Of a stretch of DNA of 64,000 bases, positions 10,527-18,301 are shown piece after piece (within the stretch, counting starts at the first letter, position 1; the number at the start of each line of letters is the position of its first letter). The stretch lies in the NCBI GenBank assembly GCA_900315705.1, contig ONAB01000011.1, positions 1 to 64,000 of the forward strand. The letters are read 5' to 3'. A program made the position numbers and the translations under genes. The DNA comes from an uncultured Bacteroidales bacterium. Lineage in GTDB: Bacteria; Bacteroidota; Bacteroidia; Bacteroidales; WCHB1-69. Below the pieces are notes generated by a model. The model did no database searches, was not told the origin of the DNA, and worked only from the letters and a program-made list of their open reading frames with translations.

Positions 10527-10559
10527 GCAAAGATACGAAAACTTTTTTTGTATCTTTGC
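10527..10559. promoter_or_regulatory. Palindromic divergent promoter, MBL hydrolase / TonB-type receptor
   Basis: A perfect 10-bp inverted repeat, GCAAAGATAC (10527-10536) and GTATCTTTGC (10550-10559), contains one TATCTTTG box on each strand: minus 10535-10528 and plus 10558-10551. The minus box leaves only 8 nt to the ATG at 10519, so that mRNA should be almost leaderless. The plus box lies 33 nt before the ATG at 10592. Confidence 0.7.
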
Positions 10560-10591
10560 GGGCTAATTTTCACGAACGTAAATTTCTCGCT

Positions 10592-13135
10592 ATGAAAAGA
10601 ACTCTACTTTTGCTTCTGGCACTTCTATTCATTTGTGGCACAGCATATTCACAAGACAAGGTCAAGGCAAAGATCAAGAAACAGAAGGCGGCGACAACCG
10701 ATACGCTGGTCCGCTCTGGGGTGGACGGCGACACCTACTCCGACGTGAGCGAAGGTCAGGGCGACGAGGATGAGGGCGGCGCCAACTATGTGCCGGGCCT
10801 GCTGCACTCGTCGCAGGACGTGTACACCAACAACACCTCCTATACCTTCAGCATCGCCTACTTCCGCAACCGCGGACTGGACAACCGCTACCAGAACGTG
10901 TGCCTGAACGGCTTCTCGGCCAACAGCCTGGTCACCGGACGGGCCACCTACTCGCAGTGGGGCGGCCTGAATCACATCTTCCGCTACCCGGAGGCGCTGA
11001 CCGACCTGTATGCCCCGACATTCACCTTCGGCAACGCCGGCGGGGCCACCAACTACAACTTGCGGGCCTCCAACTTCCGCAAGCAGATCAGGGCCACCTA
11101 TTCGCTGAACAACCGGACCTACAGCAACCGCTTCATCCTGACGGGCGCCACGGGCGTCACCAAGAAGGGATGGTCGGTGGCAGGCTCGCTGTCGGCGCGC
11201 TTCGGCAACGCTCTCTCCTACGTGGAGGGCACCACCTACAACAGTTTCGGTGGTTTCCTGGCCGTGGAGAAGAAACTCAACAGCGAGAACTGGCTCAACC
11301 TGGCCGCCTTCGCCTCGTACACTTCCCGCGGCATGCAGTCGAACTCCGTGCAGGAGGCCTACGACCTGCTGAACGACCACTACTACAACGCCAACTGGGG
11401 CTGGTACAACGGCCAGCAGCGCAACGCCCGCGTGCGCACCGTGTGCGAGCCGGTGGTCCTGCTTACCCATACCTACGTGCCCAAGAGCAACAAGCTGAAC
11501 CTCACCACCACCCTCGCCACCACCTTCGGGCGCAACAACACCACCTCCCTCAACTGGTACGACGCCCCCGACCCACGTCCCGACTACTACCGCTACCTCC
11601 CCTCCTACCAAATCAGCAACGGCGACACCAACGGCTTCTACAACGACATCCTCAACTACTGGACCTCCAACGACCAGTCGTACACCCAGATCAACTGGGA
11701 CAAGCTCTACGAGGTGAACCAGTTGGCCGCCCTGCAGGGCAAGCGCGCCCAGTATATGGTGGAGAACCGCATCTACGACCACATCCAGGTGGGCGGCAGC
11801 TCGAACCTGGCCGCCGACCTGACCGAGCACATCAAGCTCACCGCCGGCATCGACATCCGCGGGATGCGGCAGAAAAACTACAAGACCATCGACGACCTGC
11901 TGGGCGGACTCTACTGGCTCGACGTGGACAAGTTCTCGGAGGGTGACTTCCCCGATGACTACAATATCCAGTACAACGACCTCAACCATATGAACGACAC
12001 GCTCTACGAGGGCGACGTGTTTGGCTACAGCTACGACTACCACATCTACACGCAGCGGGCCTGGGCCGCCGCGCTCTTCACCTTCAACCACCTCGAGTTC
12101 CACCTCGGCGGCCAGATCGGCGGCACCGAGTTCTGGCGCACCGGCCAGATGCGCAACGGACGGTTCCAGGACGAGTCGTACGGCAACTCCGAAAAGCGGG
12201 CCTTCCTCGAGGGCGCCGGCAAGTTGGGCATCACCTACAAGATCAACGGCCGCAACTACCTTATGCTGAACGGGCTGGCCGAGAGCATCGCCCCGAGCGT
12301 GCTGAACGCTTTCGTGGCCCCGCGCATCCGCAACAAATATGTGGAGAACCTCCAGAACGAGAAGGTCTATGCCGCCGACCTCTCCTACATCCTCAAGTAC
12401 CCCGCCATCAAGATGCGGCTCACTGCTTACTTCACCCAGATTATGGACGCCACGCGCCTCATCAGCTTCTACCACGACGACTTCGCCAGTATGGTCAACT
12501 ACTCCATCTCCGGCATCGACCAGCGCCATCTCGGCGTGGAACTCGGCTTGGAGGTGAAACTGGGCAGTATGTTCTCCCTCATCCTTGCCGGCAACTACGG
12601 TGACTATCGTTACTCCGACCGCGCCGATGTGACGATGAACGCCGAGAACGGCACCGACATCGAGGGCGACGTGGAGCGCACCGTCTATTGGAAGAACTTC
12701 CACGTGAGCGGCACCCCGCAGGCAGCCGGCACCATAGGCCTCAAGTTCAACCACAACTACTGGTGGGTCAACATCAACGCCAACTACTTCGACAAGATCT
12801 ACTGCGACCTCAATCCCGAGCGCAGAACCACCGGCGCCACCGGGCCTCTCTACTACTCTGATCCGGACCTGTACCACCGCATCGCCGACCAGACCCGTAT
12901 GAAGGGACAGTTTACCCTCGACGCTTCGGTCAGCAAATCGTGGCGCATCAAACACAAATACAACATCGGCTTCAACCTCAGCGTCACCAACCTGCTCAAC
13001 AACAAGAACCTCGTGACCACCGCGTGGGAGCAGTACCGTTTCGACTACACGAACTACAATGTGGACAAGTTCGGCAACAAATACTATTACGCCTTCGGCA
13101 CCACGTTTTATCTTGGCATCAATTTCCAAATGTAA
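10592..13135 (+). CDS. TonB-dependent receptor-like outer-membrane protein
   Basis: 847 residues with a signal peptide (MKRTLLLLLALLFICGTAYS, then Q). After a charged linker rich in Asp and Glu comes a plug-like region (FRNRGLDNRYQNVCLNGFSA... GGLNHIFR) and then a long beta-barrel with alternating aromatic strands, ending in FYLGINFQM with a terminal hydrophobic/Met residue. There is no carboxypeptidase-regulatory domain at the N-terminus and no obvious TonB box, so TonB coupling is inferred from the overall fold. The start at 10592 follows a TATCTTTG promoter; an upstream extension of the frame runs antisense through the MBL gene and is not real. Two DUF5689 lipoprotein genes follow at 12 and 68 nt, suggesting one outer-membrane operon. 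Confidence 0.82.
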   Translation: MKRTLLLLLALLFICGTAYSQDKVKAKIKKQKAATTDTLVRSGVDGDTYSDVSEGQGDEDEGGANYVPGLLHSSQDVYTNNTSYTFSIAYFRNRGLDNRYQNVCLNGFSANSLVTGRATYSQWGGLNHIFRYPEALTDLYAPTFTFGNAGGATNYNLRASNFRKQIRATYSLNNRTYSNRFILTGATGVTKKGWSVAGSLSARFGNALSYVEGTTYNSFGGFLAVEKKLNSENWLNLAAFASYTSRGMQSNSVQEAYDLLNDHYYNANWGWYNGQQRNARVRTVCEPVVLLTHTYVPKSNKLNLTTTLATTFGRNNTTSLNWYDAPDPRPDYYRYLPSYQISNGDTNGFYNDILNYWTSNDQSYTQINWDKLYEVNQLAALQGKRAQYMVENRIYDHIQVGGSSNLAADLTEHIKLTAGIDIRGMRQKNYKTIDDLLGGLYWLDVDKFSEGDFPDDYNIQYNDLNHMNDTLYEGDVFGYSYDYHIYTQRAWAAALFTFNHLEFHLGGQIGGTEFWRTGQMRNGRFQDESYGNSEKRAFLEGAGKLGITYKINGRNYLMLNGLAESIAPSVLNAFVAPRIRNKYVENLQNEKVYAADLSYILKYPAIKMRLTAYFTQIMDATRLISFYHDDFASMVNYSISGIDQRHLGVELGLEVKLGSMFSLILAGNYGDYRYSDRADVTMNAENGTDIEGDVERTVYWKNFHVSGTPQAAGTIGLKFNHNYWWVNINANYFDKIYCDLNPERRTTGATGPLYYSDPDLYHRIADQTRMKGQFTLDASVSKSWRIKHKYNIGFNLSVTNLLNNKNLVTTAWEQYRFDYTNYNVDKFGNKYYYAFGTTFYLGINFQM

Positions 13136-13147
13136 ATATATAGTAAT

Positions 13148-14410
13148 ATGAAATATATACACTCCATTTTCAGCGTTATCATCGCGGCCCTGCTGTTTGC
13201 CGGCTGCGACTTGACCCCTGACGTGGCGCCTGTGCCTACCTACGACGGTCCCGCCGCCAACACCACCATCGCCGAGCTGATCGCGATGCACGAGATTGGC
13301 TCGCTGGACTCCTACGTCCACCTCTCGGAGGATTCCGCCGACATCGTCATCAGCGGCATCGTGACCACCTCCGACAAGCACGGCAATTGCTACAAATACA
13401 TCAACATTGAGGACGGCACCGGCGGCATCCAGATCAAGATCAACAACACGGCCCTGTACAACAAGTACCGTTTGGGCCAGCGCGTGTATGTGAAGTGCAA
13501 CGGTCTCGACCTGGGCGACTACCGCAAGCTGCCGCAGCTAGGCTACTGGGCCAACGACGGTATGGAGGCTATCCCCTCCGCCAAGGCCAGCCGATACATC
13601 TTCTGCGACGGCGTGCCCGAGGCTTTCGAGCCGCAGATCGTGCTGACCTCCATCCCGAGCGCCGACGCCATCTCCCCCGGCTGGTACAACCGTCTGGTGA
13701 GACTGGAGAACTGCTACTTCGTGGAGGGCGGAATGGCCACCTTCTGCGATGCCAACGCGGCCACCTCCCGTGACATCAAGATGGCCGACGGAACCACCAT
13801 CACGATGCGCACGAGCAACTACGCCGACTTCATCAACGAGATGCTCCCGGTCGGCAACGGCAACGTGGTGGGCATCCTTACCCGCTACAACAGCACCGTG
13901 CAGATCGTTATCCGCGACCTGGACGATGTGCAAGACTTCGTCACCCCGCCCCACACCGAGAACCTGCTCACGGTGAACTACACCAACGCCTTCAACGAAG
14001 GCTGGCTGCAGAGCGGCACCGGCGCTGAGTGGTCCATCTTCAACAACACCAGCTTCACCGGCTTCTATATCAACGCCAACAGCACAGCCACCGACCGCTG
14101 GCTCGTCTCCCCCAACATCAATCTTTCCGCCGTGGAGGCACCGTCCCTGTCGTTTGACCACCGCATCACCGGCACTGGTGGCAACGAGACGATGAAACTG
14201 TACTACACCACAAACTACACGGGAGACGCCACGACCACGGAATGGCACGAACTGCCCATCAGCCAATTCAGCAGCAGCACACTCGTCGGCCACACCGCCG
14301 AGCTGCCCGCCGACGCACTGGCATCCAACTTCCGCTTCGCCTTCCGCTACAACGGCAGTGGCAGCGCGTGGTACATCAACAACATCAACTTGAAAGGGAT
14401 TGTGAGATGA
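13148..14410 (+). CDS. DUF5689 lipoprotein with choice-of-anchor-J-like domain (copy 1)
   Basis: 420 residues. A lipoprotein signal peptide ends in LLFAGC, so the mature protein starts at the lipidated Cys. The N-terminal half matches DUF5689 (YDGPAANTTIAELIAMHEIG, then an OB-like segment with GNCYKYINIEDGTGGIQIKI). The C-terminal half has the look of a choice-of-anchor-J/cleaved-adhesin module (DRWLVSPNINLSAVEAPSLSFDHR). It is the first of two paralogues directly behind the TonB-type barrel gene and probably forms a surface complex with it. Ligand unknown. Confidence 0.82.
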   Translation: MKYIHSIFSVIIAALLFAGCDLTPDVAPVPTYDGPAANTTIAELIAMHEIGSLDSYVHLSEDSADIVISGIVTTSDKHGNCYKYINIEDGTGGIQIKINNTALYNKYRLGQRVYVKCNGLDLGDYRKLPQLGYWANDGMEAIPSAKASRYIFCDGVPEAFEPQIVLTSIPSADAISPGWYNRLVRLENCYFVEGGMATFCDANAATSRDIKMADGTTITMRTSNYADFINEMLPVGNGNVVGILTRYNSTVQIVIRDLDDVQDFVTPPHTENLLTVNYTNAFNEGWLQSGTGAEWSIFNNTSFTGFYINANSTATDRWLVSPNINLSAVEAPSLSFDHRITGTGGNETMKLYYTTNYTGDATTTEWHELPISQFSSSTLVGHTAELPADALASNFRFAFRYNGSGSAWYINNINLKGIVR

Positions 14411-14478
14411 TGGGGATTCCGCCGACAACCGGCGGAATGGTGCAACCAAATAACAATGAATAACAAACAATAACAAAT

Positions 14479-15765
14479 ATGAAAAAGATTGCGATTATTA
14501 TAGCGTTGTTTGCAGGTGTTCTGGCGGGGTGCAACCGCTGGGAGGCGCCCGAGTTCGAGGCCCCCGTCTATGACGGTCCCGCCGCCAACCACACCATCGC
14601 CGACATCAAGGCGATGCACGCCTCCTTGGGCACCGGCGCCCAGGACTCCATCTGCCACTGGAACGAGCCTTTCATCGTCAAGGCCGTGGTGGTAAGCTCC
14701 GACCAAGGTGGCAACTGCTACAAGTATATGACCATCCAGGACGAGACCGGCGGCATCGAGATTTCCATCGACCGCACGGGTCTCTATAACGAATACCCGG
14801 TGGGCCAGACCATCTATCTGGACTGCCGCGGGCTGATTGTGGGCGACTACCACAACAAGCACCAAGTGGGCTGGAAATACCAAGGTTCCGTGGGGCGCAT
14901 CAACCAGAGTGCCCTCGGACGCTACATCCACAAGGACGGGCTGCCCAACCCCGAGCACCCCTTCATCGCCAACCCCATTGAGATCACCGGCAACGACCAG
15001 CTGACCAACCAGAATGTCAACTGTCTCGTCAAAATCAACGGGTGCAAGTTCGACCCGAAGTACGACGGGATGCCTTTGGCGGGTGACGACCTCACAATGG
15101 ACCGTGAGGTCTATATCGGCAACGCCACCGTCATCGTGCGCACCTCCAACTACGCCAACTTCCGCTCCATCACCATCGATGCCAACAAGGAGTATTGCCT
15201 CTATGGCATCCTCTCCATCTACAACTCCGAGTACCAGCTCACGCTGCGCACCAAGGAGGACATTCAGGATGCCGACGTCACCCAAGAGACTACGCTTGCG
15301 GAACTAACCTTCGACGCCAACTCGCTCACCACGGGCGGCTGGTCGCAGTACCCTGACAACAACAGTTGGAGCTTCCAGACCTTCAACGGCAGCCAGTTCG
15401 TGTTCCACAACTCCACATCGTCAGCGTGCGACGACTGGCTGATCTCCCCGCCCATCACCATTGAGAACCCGAATGACGTGCTGCTTTATCTGGACCACGC
15501 CAACAACGTGGGTGGCAGTCCCGCCACCTACTACCAGGTCTATTACTCGACCACCTACAACGGCGGCGAGTTTTCGGAGAACGACTGGACGGCTTTCAAC
15601 CCGAACCTCAACGTGTTCCCGAGCGACTTCGCCCCGAGCAACGGTCTCTCTCTGAACGCAGTGGGCAGTTCCAATTTCCGCATCGCCCTGCGCTACCACA
15701 AAAGCGGCAACGCAGACGGCACTAGATGGATGGTACGGAAGCTCACCTTCACCCGAGTAGAATAA
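14479..15765 (+). CDS. DUF5689 lipoprotein with choice-of-anchor-J-like domain (copy 2)
   Basis: 428 residues; signal peptide with lipobox GVLAGC. Same architecture as its upstream neighbour: DUF5689 (YDGPAANHTIADIKAMHASL, GNCYKYMTIQDETGGIEISI) and a C-terminal anchor-J-like module (CDDWLISPPITIENPNDVLL). The two are a tandem duplication that has diverged clearly outside the shared motifs. The gene ends 15 nt before ribBA, so ribBA may be co-transcribed. Confidence 0.82.
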   Translation: MKKIAIIIALFAGVLAGCNRWEAPEFEAPVYDGPAANHTIADIKAMHASLGTGAQDSICHWNEPFIVKAVVVSSDQGGNCYKYMTIQDETGGIEISIDRTGLYNEYPVGQTIYLDCRGLIVGDYHNKHQVGWKYQGSVGRINQSALGRYIHKDGLPNPEHPFIANPIEITGNDQLTNQNVNCLVKINGCKFDPKYDGMPLAGDDLTMDREVYIGNATVIVRTSNYANFRSITIDANKEYCLYGILSIYNSEYQLTLRTKEDIQDADVTQETTLAELTFDANSLTTGGWSQYPDNNSWSFQTFNGSQFVFHNSTSSACDDWLISPPITIENPNDVLLYLDHANNVGGSPATYYQVYYSTTYNGGEFSENDWTAFNPNLNVFPSDFAPSNGLSLNAVGSSNFRIALRYHKSGNADGTRWMVRKLTFTRVE

Positions 15766-15780
15766 CACTGAATATTGACA

Positions 15781-16989
15781 ATGAAAGAACTTTGTAGTAT
15801 CGAACAGGCCTTGGAAGACCTCAAGGCCGGAAAGTTTGTCATCGTCGTGGACGACGAGGACCGCGAAAACGAAGGCGATTTTATCATAGCGGCCGAGAAA
15901 ATCACCCCTGAGAAGGTGAACTTTATGATGCAATATGGCCGTGGGGTGCTCTGCACGCCCCTGACCCAGCAGCGCTGCGAGGACCTTGGGCTGGAGATGC
16001 AGGTGTCGAACAACACCTCCCTGCTGGGCACGCCCTTCACGGTGACGGTGGACCTTTTGGAGCACGGCTGCACCACCGGCGTGTCGATGCACGACCGCGC
16101 CGCCACCATCAAGGCGCTCGCCGACCCGGAGATGAAACCGCACAACTTCGGCCGTCCCGGCCACGTAAACCCCTTGCGCGCTCGTGACGGCGGCGTTTTG
16201 GTTCGCGCCGGCCACACGGAGGCCGCCGTCGATCTCTGCCGTCTGGCTGGCCTCACCCCTGTGGGCGCCCTCATCGAGATCATCAACCCTGACGGCACAA
16301 TGGCCCGTCTGCCCCAACTGCTGGAGGTGGCCGAACGCTTCAACCTCAACATCACCAGCATTGAGAAACTCATCGCCTACCGCCTGCAAAAGGAGAAACT
16401 CATCCGCAAGGAACAGGAGGTCAACCTGCCCACCCAATGGGGCGACTTCCGACTGATTGCCTACACGCAGCTCAACAACGGCGCCACCCATCTGGCCCTT
16501 AAGAAGGGCGAGTGGAACGACGGCGATCCCGTGCTCGTGCGCGTGCACTCCTCCTGCGCCACCGGCGACATCTTCGGTTCCTGCAAGTGCGACTGCGGCG
16601 ACCAGCTGCACCGCTCAATGGAGATGGTCAACAAGGAGGGCAAGGGCCTCATCCTCTATATGAGCCAGGAGGGCCGTGGCATCGGGCTGGTCAACAAACT
16701 GCGCGCCTACCACCTGCAGGAGCTGGGCCGCGACACCGTGGAGGCCAACCTCGAGTTGGGCTTCAAGGCCGACGAGCGCGACTACGGCATCGGAGCGCAG
16801 ATTTTGCGCGACCTCAACGCCACACACGTGCGCCTCATCTCCAACAACCCCGCCAAACGGGTGGGCCTCTCCGCCCACGGCATCGAGATTGTGGAGACCG
16901 TACCCATCATCATCCCACCCAATGAGGTCAACAAAAAATACCTCAAGACCAAACAGGAGAAGATGGGGCACGAGTTGCATATGGAATAA
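15781..16989 (+). CDS. ribBA: Bifunctional DHBP synthase / GTP cyclohydrolase II
   Basis: 402 residues; both entry enzymes of riboflavin synthesis in one chain. The N-terminal half is 3,4-dihydroxy-2-butanone-4-phosphate synthase, with the acidic metal loop [11 protein letters not shown] near residue 24. The C-terminal half is GTP cyclohydrolase II, with the zinc cysteines in [20 protein letters not shown] and the [11 protein letters not shown] motif. The ATG at 15781 is preferred to an in-frame TTG two codons upstream. The gene is closed by a strong hairpin at 16995-17022. Confidence 0.96.
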   Translation: MKELCSIEQALEDLKAGKFVIVVDDEDRENEGDFIIAAEKITPEKVNFMMQYGRGVLCTPLTQQRCEDLGLEMQVSNNTSLLGTPFTVTVDLLEHGCTTGVSMHDRAATIKALADPEMKPHNFGRPGHVNPLRARDGGVLVRAGHTEAAVDLCRLAGLTPVGALIEIINPDGTMARLPQLLEVAERFNLNITSIEKLIAYRLQKEKLIRKEQEVNLPTQWGDFRLIAYTQLNNGATHLALKKGEWNDGDPVLVRVHSSCATGDIFGSCKCDCGDQLHRSMEMVNKEGKGLILYMSQEGRGIGLVNKLRAYHLQELGRDTVEANLELGFKADERDYGIGAQILRDLNATHVRLISNNPAKRVGLSAHGIEIVETVPIIIPPNEVNKKYLKTKQEKMGHELHME

Positions 16990-16994
16990 AAATA

Positions 16995-17022
16995 AAAGGG
17001 TTTGCTTTGGAGCAAACCCTTT
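16995..17022 (+). terminator. Rho-independent terminator after ribBA
   Basis: An 11-bp perfect stem, AAAGGGTTTGC / GCAAACCCTTT, with loop TTTGGA, starting 5 nt after the ribBA stop codon. The same stem recurs after sbcC (21099-21126). Confidence 0.85.
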
Positions 17023-17082
17023 GTTATTCTGTAATATGTAAAAAAAATGAACCCTGTGTCTTCCATTTTCGATTTTTTTGAG

Positions 17083-17090
17083 TATATTTG
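17083..17090 (+). promoter_or_regulatory. Promoter -7 box (TATATTTG) for sbcDC
   Basis: TATATTTG stands 57 nt before the sbcD ATG and just after the ribBA terminator, so sbcDC is its own transcription unit. Confidence 0.6.
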
Positions 17091-17147
17091 TAAATGCAAA
17101 CCATCGGTTCGCAGCAAGCCAGAAATTCCAATCAACATTATCAAATA

Positions 17148-18299
17148 ATGAAAATAGTACATCTATCAGACCTGCATCTTGGGAAACGCGTGAACGGCTT
17201 CCCTATGTTAGAAGACCAAAAGCACATCCTCTCTCAAATCCTCCAACACATAGACGAAATCAAACCGCAAGCCATTGTGATCGCAGGCGACGTGTACGAC
17301 AAGTCCGTGCCAGCGGCGGAGGCGGTGGAGCTCCTCGACGAGTTTCTCTGCGAACTCGCAAATCGGGAGTTGCACGTGTTTGTCGTCAGCGGCAATCACG
17401 ATTCCGTGGAACGGTTGGCTTTCGCCTCCCGTCTCATTGAGAGCAGCGGCGTACACATCGCGCGTGTCTATGACGGCCGGGTGAAACCCATCGTGTTACA
17501 GGACGAGAATGGTCCGGTCAACTTCTATATGATGCCCTTCGTAAAGCCTTTCGTCGTGAAAGAGCGTTTCCCCGAGGAAAACATCAACACCTACACGGAT
17601 GCACTTGCTGTCGCTGTAAAACAGATGGATGTCAATGAGAAAGAACGCAATTTGCTGGTCGCCCACCAGTTTGTGACCGGCACCAAAGGGGTGGCAGGTT
17701 TGCTCCGCTCCGATTCCGAAGACATATCTGTGGGAGGACTCGACAATGTGGACGCCTCCGTATTCGCCCCGTTCGACTATGTGGCGCTCGGCCATATCCA
17801 CGGCCCGCAGAACATCGACGGCTATGACCACATCCGCTATTGCGGATCGCCCCTGAAATACTCATTCTCGGAAGTGAAACACGAAAAGTCACTCACCCTT
17901 GTGGACTTCGGCCCGAAGGGCAAGGTCAACATCACCCCCATCCCGTTGACTCCCAAACACGATATGCGGGAGATTCGCGGCACGTACGAGGAACTCACGG
18001 ACGCCCGCAACTATACAGGCACCCCAACAGAGGACTACCTGCACGTCACGCTCACCGACGAACTGGATGTGGTGGACGCCCTGGCCAAACTGCGCACCAT
18101 CTACCCCAACATTATGATACTGGACTACGACAACAACAGGACCCGCAGCTCAAAAGTGGTTACCGGCACCGCCGATATGTCGAAGAGTCCGATGGAAATC
18201 ATCTCCGAATTCTTCAAAGCGCGCAACAATGACGTTGAGATGACAGACGAACAAAGAGACTATATTCAAACATTAATTAACAAAATTTGGGAGGACTAA
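17148..18299 (+). CDS. sbcD: Exonuclease subunit SbcD
   Basis: 383 residues; the nuclease subunit of the SbcCD (Mre11-Rad50-like) complex that opens DNA hairpins and processes double-strand ends. Calcineurin-like phosphoesterase motifs are in order: MKIVHLSDLHLGK at the N-terminus, IVIAGDVYDK, VVSGNHDSVERL, and ALGHIHGPQ. The ATG at 17148 is preferred over an in-frame start at 17094, which would add 18 residues of non-conserved sequence before the first motif. The stop lies 2 nt before the sbcC start, so translation is coupled. Confidence 0.95.
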   Translation: MKIVHLSDLHLGKRVNGFPMLEDQKHILSQILQHIDEIKPQAIVIAGDVYDKSVPAAEAVELLDEFLCELANRELHVFVVSGNHDSVERLAFASRLIESSGVHIARVYDGRVKPIVLQDENGPVNFYMMPFVKPFVVKERFPEENINTYTDALAVAVKQMDVNEKERNLLVAHQFVTGTKGVAGLLRSDSEDISVGGLDNVDASVFAPFDYVALGHIHGPQNIDGYDHIRYCGSPLKYSFSEVKHEKSLTLVDFGPKGKVNITPIPLTPKHDMREIRGTYEELTDARNYTGTPTEDYLHVTLTDELDVVDALAKLRTIYPNIMILDYDNNRTRSSKVVTGTADMSKSPMEIISEFFKARNNDVEMTDEQRDYIQTLINKIWED

Positions 18300-18301
18300 C
18301 T

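Noticed and set aside
10649-13381. 910-codon minus-strand open frame
   Set aside because: Lies antisense to the TonB-type gene, is extremely Val/Gly/Asp-rich and has no recognisable domain. The plus strand has signal peptide, plug and barrel.
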